Below are positions 57,372-64,000 of a stretch of DNA of 64,000 nucleotides, piece by piece; the first letter of the stretch is position 1; the number at the start of each line of letters is the position of its first letter. The notes beneath the pieces are model-generated. The model had not been told where the DNA came from. It did not search any database and worked only from the letters and a program-made list of their open reading frames with translations. The position numbers were made by a program, and so were the translations under genes. Source of the DNA: Artocarpus heterophyllus (taxonomy: Eukaryota; Streptophyta; Magnoliopsida; Rosales; Moraceae); NCBI GenBank assembly GCA_025403435.1, contig CM046352.1, positions 408,893-472,892 of the forward strand, written 5' to 3'.

Positions 57372-59610
57372 ATATGCCATCAATTCGATGTCAGTCATCT
57401 TGAATTCTTTAGTCATCACTCTCTTGAAATCTTCAAACATGCTTGATTATTGCCAATGAAGATTAGACCATCTACGTACAAGCACACTATCAGAATGTCT
57501 CCATCTTTGATCTTGATATAAAGAGCTTGTTCATAAGGACAGTTGTTGAAGCCATTCTCTTGGAAGTATTTATCATTGCTTGCATTTGTAAAGAGCCTTC
57601 TTCAACTTTAAAACTTTGTCTTCTTACCCTTTGACTTCGTATCCCGATGATTGCTGAATATAGACTTCTTTTTTCAGGAATCTATTTAGGAAAGTAAACT
57701 TTACATCTATTTGATATATCTTGCACTTGTTCTAAGCTGCCAAAGAAATTATTAGTCTAATATAGTTTTAAATGAGTGACGGGAGCAAATATCTCATCAT
57801 AATCGATGCCAACTTTTTGAATGTAGCCTTTGGCGACTAGTCTTGCCTTGCGCCTTTCGATATTTCCATTGGCATTCTTCTTCACCTTGTACAACTGTTT
57901 TACTATGATGGCTTTATGACTTTTGGAAAGTGAGACGAGTTCCTATGTGTCATTCTCCTCGATGGCTTTGGTTTTTTGGTCTATCGTATTCCTCCATTTT
58001 TCATCTTGTAAGACTTTTTGGAAGTTCACTAGTTCACAATCAGTAAAAAGGCAAAATAAAGTGACATTTTCAGTCCATCATTCACCTTGTAGAGATCATG
58101 GAAGATTCTTGTATGCTATTCATTTCTTTTAGCCAAGAAAGATGGCAGTAGAGTTCCATCAACAGTTTTCGTCAATGAAGCATGTGGTGTAGTGGGATCT
58201 ATCTTCTTTCGGTTCCTTCTTCGTCCTTGGATGCTCTCATCTTCTTCATCAAAGTATGAGAAGAAGTCATAGTTTTCTTCTTAGACATTCCAATCCTAGG
58301 TGCTTTACTCATCAAACTCCACATCATAGTTGATAACACCCTTTCTATTTCTTAGGTTGTACAACTTGTAGCCTTTAGACTTGTATCATAACTGATGACG
58401 ATGAGCTTCTCACTCTTGTCGTCTAGCTTGCTTCTTTCTCATCTGGTACGTGCACATAGGCGATGCTTTCAAAAACTCTTAAATGGGAAATGTCTGGCTT
58501 TCTTCCACTTCAAGCTTCTTGTAGTGTCTTGCCCCCATACACTTCTTGTTAGTGAGCGATTTGATAAGTACATTGCATAGGCCATAGCTTCTGTCCAGAA
58601 TTCCTTTGGAATTCTCTTATTCTTAAGCATACTCCATGCCATGTTAAGTATGGTTTTATTCTTCCTTTCTATCACACCGTTCTGTTGGGAGATCTTGATA
58701 TGGCTAGGGGTCATCGAATTCCATTTTCTTCACAAAATTCTTTGAACTCTTTTAAAGTGAATTTTCCTCCTTGATCAGATCTCATTACCTTTATGTCAGA
58801 GTCAGTCTTTTTGTCCACAACTGCTTTGACTTTCTTGAAGACACTAAAAACTTTTGATTTCTCCTTCAAGAAATAAACCCACGTCTTTCTCAAAAAATCA
58901 TATCTATAAAGTGAAGAAAATATTTACTTTTACCGAGAGAACTTGGGTTGATTGGTCCACACACGTTAGCATAGATGAGCTCAAGTGGCTTATGAGCTCT
59001 TGAGGTTGACTCCTTTGAAAAGCTTAATCTGAACTGTTTTCCAAGTAAACAACTTTCGCACAGTTGTTCTGGGTGATTGATGTAAGGTAAGCCTCTCACC
59101 ATCTCCTTCTTAGATAATAACTCTAAATCTCTAAAGTTACGATGCCCAAACAGAAGATGCCATAGCCATGATGCATCTTTGTAACATGGCTTCAGAAACT
59201 TTGCTACATCATTTTGACTGTTGATCATGAACATTCTATTCTTCGACATTGGCACTTTAGCAATGAGGTTATTCTTATCATCTTTTATAGAAAGGTTATA
59301 ATCTTTCATATAAATATCATAATCTTTCTTTAGGAGTTGTCTTACTTTTCATATTGGGCACATAGTAAACATTGGAAGTAAACTATCTACCGTCTCTCAA
59401 GCAGATGTTACTTATCCATTTCACTTCTATTTTGGAATCATCTCCAAGAGAGATGTTGCCACTCACCGTTTCATTTAGTCCAACAAACATGCTCTTCCTT
59501 CCAGTTATGTGATTGTTTGCACCTGTCTCAAGATGCCATGTGTCTTCTGGACCTCTATCATTGTTTTTCAAGCTAGTAGCAAATTTCCACAAAAAAGAAG
59601 AAAACAACAC

Positions 59611-59958
59611 ACAAAAAAAAAAAAATTGAACACAACAAAATTGCTTTATTTTGCTTTATCAAGTGACAATATACTTGACATGAGGCGACGTTAAAAAGCG
59701 AACTTTTTATTATTATTTTTTTAATCTAATACATATTGCACACATATAGATAGACATATCATCACAACTAAGCAGCTAGTGTCCACAATTTAACAATTTT
59801 GTCAAAATTCTAGCTGGCTCTAGCTAGTCATCGGCCATCACTAATTATTTCTTTATAGAAAATCACATTACTAATAGTAATTAGCGTCCCTAGTTAAGAG
59901 ACACCGTCTACCAATCATGACGCGGACTATATTAAAGCTTTGTATTTTATTTTATTTT
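59611..59958. other. Junction between copia ruin and methyltransferase pseudogene
   Basis: About 350 bp without an ORF; an A-rich run near 59615-59628. No LTR was recognised. Confidence 0.4.
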
Positions 59959-61534
59959 TTATGGGAAAACTTCAATGAGAGATCTAACACCCAAAATAGG
60001 AGTCATCTTATGTACTAAAATCCTGCATCAGAAAAGAGCTTAGCAAATTCTTTTTATTTCCTCTCTCGGCCGGGGACCAAAACCACCATCAACATATCAA
60101 AGAACAGTTGAGTTTCGTAATCCTTATTATTGTTTTGGTTCTGATCCACAACGATCATGTCTACTATAATCAACTTATTCCCTTTTTTGTTTTCTTTGCA
60201 TGTGATTGCCTTTTTGCATCTCTTGAGCAACTTCACACTCTCTTCGTCACTCCAGTCATGCATTATCCACTGCTTATTCGTTAAAAAAAAAGAAGGTAAA
60301 ATCGTCAATATTTGAATCACCATGCATGCAACTATATACATATACATATATATTTTGTAGGCGTAAATGTAATAAATAAATATACAAGGATATGATATAT
60401 GTATAAAGTATTTAAAAGAACAGTTTAAACTAAAAATATTAATTTAAAAATTATATTATATGAGACTTTTATAATATAATAATTTTTTTATTTTTAGGGG
60501 CTCCGAACGAAATGCTCAACAAAGATGTAGTCAAAAGGCTTTCGTAGAGTTGTATTTATATAATGTAAAATACATGAAAATTACAAACTTATATATTTAA
60601 ATTCAATTCATGAAAAACCAACAAATATGTTAGCCTGCAGCCCTAGCTAGCCTAGGCTTTAATTTGTTGTGTCGGATGTTTGAAAAATCATACATCAATT
60701 TGAAATAAAGACAACATTGACTAAGGAACACCCACATACTCAAAGAGTGGGTCCCACAATATAGAATGGAAACTTTTTTATAAGTTGTAGTACTTACAAC
60801 TAAAACCCACTTTCTATTATTTTCCAAACACACAGTTCATATAGATCTTCGTAAAATTGATGAATAGAATTCTGTAATTTGTAGCTAGCACTCATGAAGA
60901 ACAAATAATTATCTTCTTAAAAGCCTAATATATTACAATATTTGTAATTACCTTCATGAAAATTGCATCTGCTTGAGGAATTTCATCAAACATGTCCCCA
61001 CCAACAAATTTCAAGTTCTTGGTTCCCTTCAAATCAGCAACAATGTGAGGTAAGTCAAAGCCAGTGCACTCCACATAAGGAAATGCGTCCGCAATGGCCT
61101 TGTCCGCTGCCCCCGTGCCTCCGGCAAGGTCAACCAAGGATTCCAATCCCTTGAACACTGACTTGCACTTGTCGATGACAACGCTGTGACCAATCGCGGG
61201 TCACAAGCCATGGCATCATTGAACAAGCTCCTCAGCGTAGGATCATGCTCTTTATAGTCCCAAAATGTCTGACCATGATGCGCATGAGGTGGTAGACATG
61301 AGAATTAGGGTTTTTATTTTGGTTGATTGGCAATGAAGCTATGAGTTGGGAAAGAGTCATGGGTTTGCCATGACTATGGATGGTGTTAAGAATGCCAAAT
61401 TGAATGGCACATTTGAGGGACATTGAGTTTATGAAGTCGAAGAGATGGTTTCATATGTGGGCTTGAGCTTTAACTAGCTCATTGGCATCTAAGTCAAGAT
61501 CAATATGCTTAGAGCTTCTAATTACTTTCTCCAT
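59959..61534 (-). pseudogene. Plant O-methyltransferase (caffeate/flavonoid OMT family) pseudogene, two exons
   Basis: Such enzymes transfer a methyl group from S-adenosylmethionine to phenolic hydroxyls. The start is at 61534 (MEKVIRSSKHIDLDL). Exon 1 runs to 60952 before a GT donor; exon 2 starts at 60269 after TAAGCAG. The N-terminal dimerisation region, the SAM-binding glycine motif (here LVDLAGGTG), GFDLPHIVADL, GGDMFDEIPQADAIF and the catalytic-histidine motif MHDWSDEE are all recognisable. The final ILGVRSLIEVFP-like end is near 59960. Breaks: a TGA after AQAHI near 61453, an apparent deletion of the middle N-terminal part around 61275, frameshifts near 61170-61275, a TAA after GRERK near 60054, and further shifts before the end. 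Clearly dead, though its joining to introns shows that it was a genomic, not processed, copy. Confidence 0.8.
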
Positions 61535-62228
61535 ATTGATATTCGTTGGTGTTAACTGGTATATGATTTTAGGCCGTTTGCATAGATGTATTAGTAGAGA
61601 TTGCTGTTGTTCTTTTTTTTTTTTTTTTGGCATAGATACACTTTTCACGTTATAAAAAGTGATGGTTAAAAAAATTGAAAAATCACTTTCTATGTTTCAA
61701 TTTATTTTTCTGTTTGAATCAAAAATTTTATATTTATTAAATGATGGGTCCTAGTGTAGACTCCGTCAGAAAAAATACAAACCTACGACATTTCATATAT
61801 ATTTGAGGTACAAAGAAAACGTCATTGATGAGCTAGGCACCCTATCCATCTAGCTTTAGCCCGAAGTTCTACATTACTATTGTTAGTCATAGAATTTTGA
61901 ATTTTTTGAAATGAATAGCATGCAGGCTTTAAAAAATATATTTGTAATAACAGATTTAAAATGTAAATAAATAATTTATTTAGTATGTAAATAAAAATTA
62001 TTTATATTATAAATAAAAGGTTAATTTTTTTTAAAAGAGGTAAATAAATAATATACACCTTAAATTTATTTATTATGTGAATAAAAATAACTTAAACTAT
62101 AAATAAAGAATAAATAAATTATTTACATCACAAATCTACTATTTGTTATAAATATTTACTAAATCTAATATTTACTTTAATTAATTTTTAAAAGTTATAT
62201 ATATTATAATTTTTATAGATCCTAATCA
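61535..62228. other. AT-rich intergenic DNA
   Basis: A T-run near 61612-61629 and very AT-rich repeats of AAATAAATAATTTATT type from about 61940 to 62160. No ORF of interest. Confidence 0.45.
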
Positions 62229-62578
62229 TGTAAGTTGTTTCAATCATTCACAACAACTTAAAACCATAATACAACGGAAGCAAATTGGATCGTAAAATAT
62301 TACCTCCCGTCATTGTCGAGTAATATGCAAATTTGAACCGACTGTAACAATGTTTCACGCTGTGTTTTGAAATTTTCTGAGCACTCTCAATTTTCTTTTA
62401 ATGGTGTAATATGTGAAAATTACGTGCTCAGAGACCCAATGGATGATTTAAATTAAAAACCGTGGCCATCACATGGTTAAGACAGTTTTTATCGAGAGAT
62501 AAAAACTATGACGATTGATGATGGTTATATGGGCCACTTCATGAAAACATTACACGTGGGCTAATCTAGAATCCAACA
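62229..62578 (-). repeat. Probable 3' LTR of a second minus-strand copia element
   Basis: On the minus strand it starts TGTTGGATTCTAG right after the purine tract GCAGAGTGGGAGAA (62592-62579) and ends CTTACA, giving about 350 bp. The far end is chosen only by its CA terminus. Confidence 0.5.
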
Positions 62579-63190
62579 TTCTCCCACTCTGCCCATATAC
62601 ACATCAACCATGACAATAAGAAACAAAATACATGAATCATATAGATCCTCTAAATGATGAGTATTATCTTGCATGTATTACAATATATCTTGTCTCTTAA
62701 GATTTACCCATGTAACTTAATGAATAAACCCTATGTTTATTCCAGGTCCAAACTTTAGTGATAATTCTCAGAAATAAATTTGTGCACTTAACTGAAGTTG
62801 GAATGAGAAAATATCATAAATATAGAGTTTCATTACAAAGTACAACAAAATTACACAAGGGAACCAAGTCTCATTCTGTCCACATGATCTCTAAATTTTA
62901 CTGGTGGCATACTTTTAGTCAAAGGATCGGCAATCATCAATTCAGTGCTTATGTGCTCAACAACCACTGCTTTATCCTTAATACGCTCCCTTATAGCTAG
63001 ATACTTAATGTCAATGTGTTTGCTTCGACTCCCACTCTTGTTGTTTTTAGCCACAAAAATTGCAGCTGAATTGTCACAAAATACTCTCAATGGCCTAGAG
63101 ACAGAATCCATAATCCTAAGGCCAGAAATGAAACTCTTGATCTATACACCATGCGAGGTAGCCTCAAAACAAGATACAAACTCGGCATCC
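62579..63190 (-). pseudogene. 3' end of a copia pol (RNase H), interrupted by an LTR
   Basis: Minus strand: DAEFVSCFEATSHGV lies next to the insertion at 63191, then LRVFCDNSAAIFVAKNN, SKHIDIKYLAIRERI and MIADPLTK, as in copia RNase H C termini. The frame from 63111 to 62851 is open, but the link to the upstream segment has a stop (after SHGV the frame is broken). The rest of pol must lie beyond the inserted LTR. Confidence 0.75.
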
Positions 63191-64000
63191 TGTTGGAAAG
63201 ATAGTACACAACGAAATTTTAAAAATTTTATATCAGAGTATTTTCTAAAACACAAGTTTGACATGCTATATGCATAAATTAACCAGATCTTACTAAACTT
63301 TGAATGCCGAAGAACTCTCGCAATCCGTGAAGAGAAGTAACGTTCTAGAAGAGCCTCAACCAACTGGTCTTCTTTGCTATTCTTTATCCACGATTAGAGT
63401 GAGTGTGGGCTCACACGTACAGCTCTTCGTTCAGGTAACTCTCTTTCCAACCAATTGAGAGAACCCAAAGCTAGTGTTCATGATTTGTGAACAGGAGCTC
63501 TTAGGGAGTTTAGATTCTCACCAACAGAGTATCACTCTTAATCTCTCAATTAATCTAAATAACTTATGAGACTTACTCCCTATTTATAGAGGTTGGGTCT
63601 AGGGTCAGTCCTTATCAGATCAGGTCTCAAAAATTTGAATCAGAATCAAATTCAGATCAATATCTGATAAAATACGTGTAAAAACATGTGATCCTTTTTT
63701 TGCGCATCGGCAGGCCGAACTTGCCCCATCGACAGGCCAAACTTGATGATCTACATACCAAACTGTCAAAAAAAAAATCTCAGCAAATCTTTTATTTTTC
63801 ACCCGAGATTCTATAGGATAAAGTCTCAGTTTTAATTCAAATAACTTAATAGAGCAGTTATCTAATCAAAACAACATTATCTAGATTATCTCTAAGAAAA
63901 TAAATGTATTCCTAATAATTCTACAAGTTTATCTTGATTTAATTTATTTAAAATTAAATCAACCAATAAACAGAAAAGAATTATCCGATCCCAATAAATC
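63191..64000 (-). mobile_element. LTR inserted in the copia RNase H, running off the window
   Basis: The low-coordinate end is TGTTGGAAAG, which is CTTTCCAACA (CA end) on the minus strand. A TATA box in minus orientation (TATAAATAGGG) lies at about 63588-63578, so the LTR points left. The sequence between shows no coding match. Its other end and target duplication are outside the window. Confidence 0.55.

Larger units (their letters stand above)
54259..59610 (-). pseudogene. Decayed Ty1/copia polyprotein (protease to RNase H), split by an insertion
   Basis: Minus strand, high to low. Protease remnant with WHLETGANNHITG (59610-59383). Pre-integrase domain with WLWHLLFGH (59309-58890). Integrase fragments with RSDQGGKF (58893-58711) and NGVIERKNKT (58714-58469). 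RT from about 58.1 kb to 54.8 kb, interrupted by the insertion at 55111-57371. RNase H (54639-54358) with STCEVEYVVATSCICHAIGL and IYVDNKSVVALAKN. Many stops and frameshifts. Gag and 5' LTR are missing; the right end is truncated near 59.6 kb, next to the methyltransferase pseudogene. Confidence 0.8.

Overview
This window looks like nuclear DNA of a flowering plant, probably a eudicot or other non-grass angiosperm. It is AT-rich, its genes have GT-AG introns, its 5' UTRs are CT-rich, and much of the space is LTR retrotransposons and small MITEs. No bacterial operon, CRISPR array, rRNA or convincing tRNA gene was seen. The exact species cannot be named from the sequence.

Layout. 1-7.5 kb: a wreck of Tat-lineage Ty3/gypsy elements; a minus-strand gag-pol ruin is broken up by two plus-strand element tails, each with an LTR and an antisense ORF. 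7.5-15.7 kb: AT-rich intergenic DNA with many MITEs. 15.7-19.4 kb: an intact soluble inorganic pyrophosphatase gene (+, eight coding exons plus a 5' UTR intron). 20.5-23.3 kb: a gene of unknown function (+) with an uncertain last exon. 24.2-24.8 kb: an intronless histone H2B gene (+) with a near-perfect plant histone type I promoter element. 25.2-32.2 kb: a young Ty1/copia element with one in-frame stop and one frameshift, a palindrome-rich leader, and an inverted copy of its own PBS/LTR end just outside the 3' LTR. 33.2-38.0 kb: an APRL-type thioredoxin-like gene (-, four exons, 3 kb first intron). 40.4-52.7 kb: a complete, very young Tekay/Del-like Ty3/gypsy chromovirus with 3.06 kb LTRs, an AAAAT target duplication, an intact gag-pol ORF and an additional gag-like ORF in front of it. 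53.8-59.6 kb: a decayed minus-strand copia element whose reverse transcriptase is split by a 2.26 kb TG...CA insertion, most simply a solo LTR, with an ATATG target duplication. 60.0-61.5 kb: a decayed plant O-methyltransferase pseudogene (-). 62.2-64 kb: the 3' end of another minus-strand copia element, cut by a further LTR that runs off the window.

The host genes belong to unrelated housekeeping or redox roles (pyrophosphate hydrolysis, chromatin, thioredoxin-like redox protein) and form no pathway; their spacing is set by transposon insertion. The strongest candidate for something under-described is the second gag-like ORF of the chromovirus. Next are the hairpin-rich leader and inverted tail of the copia element, and the repeated antisense-ORF tails of the Tat elements.
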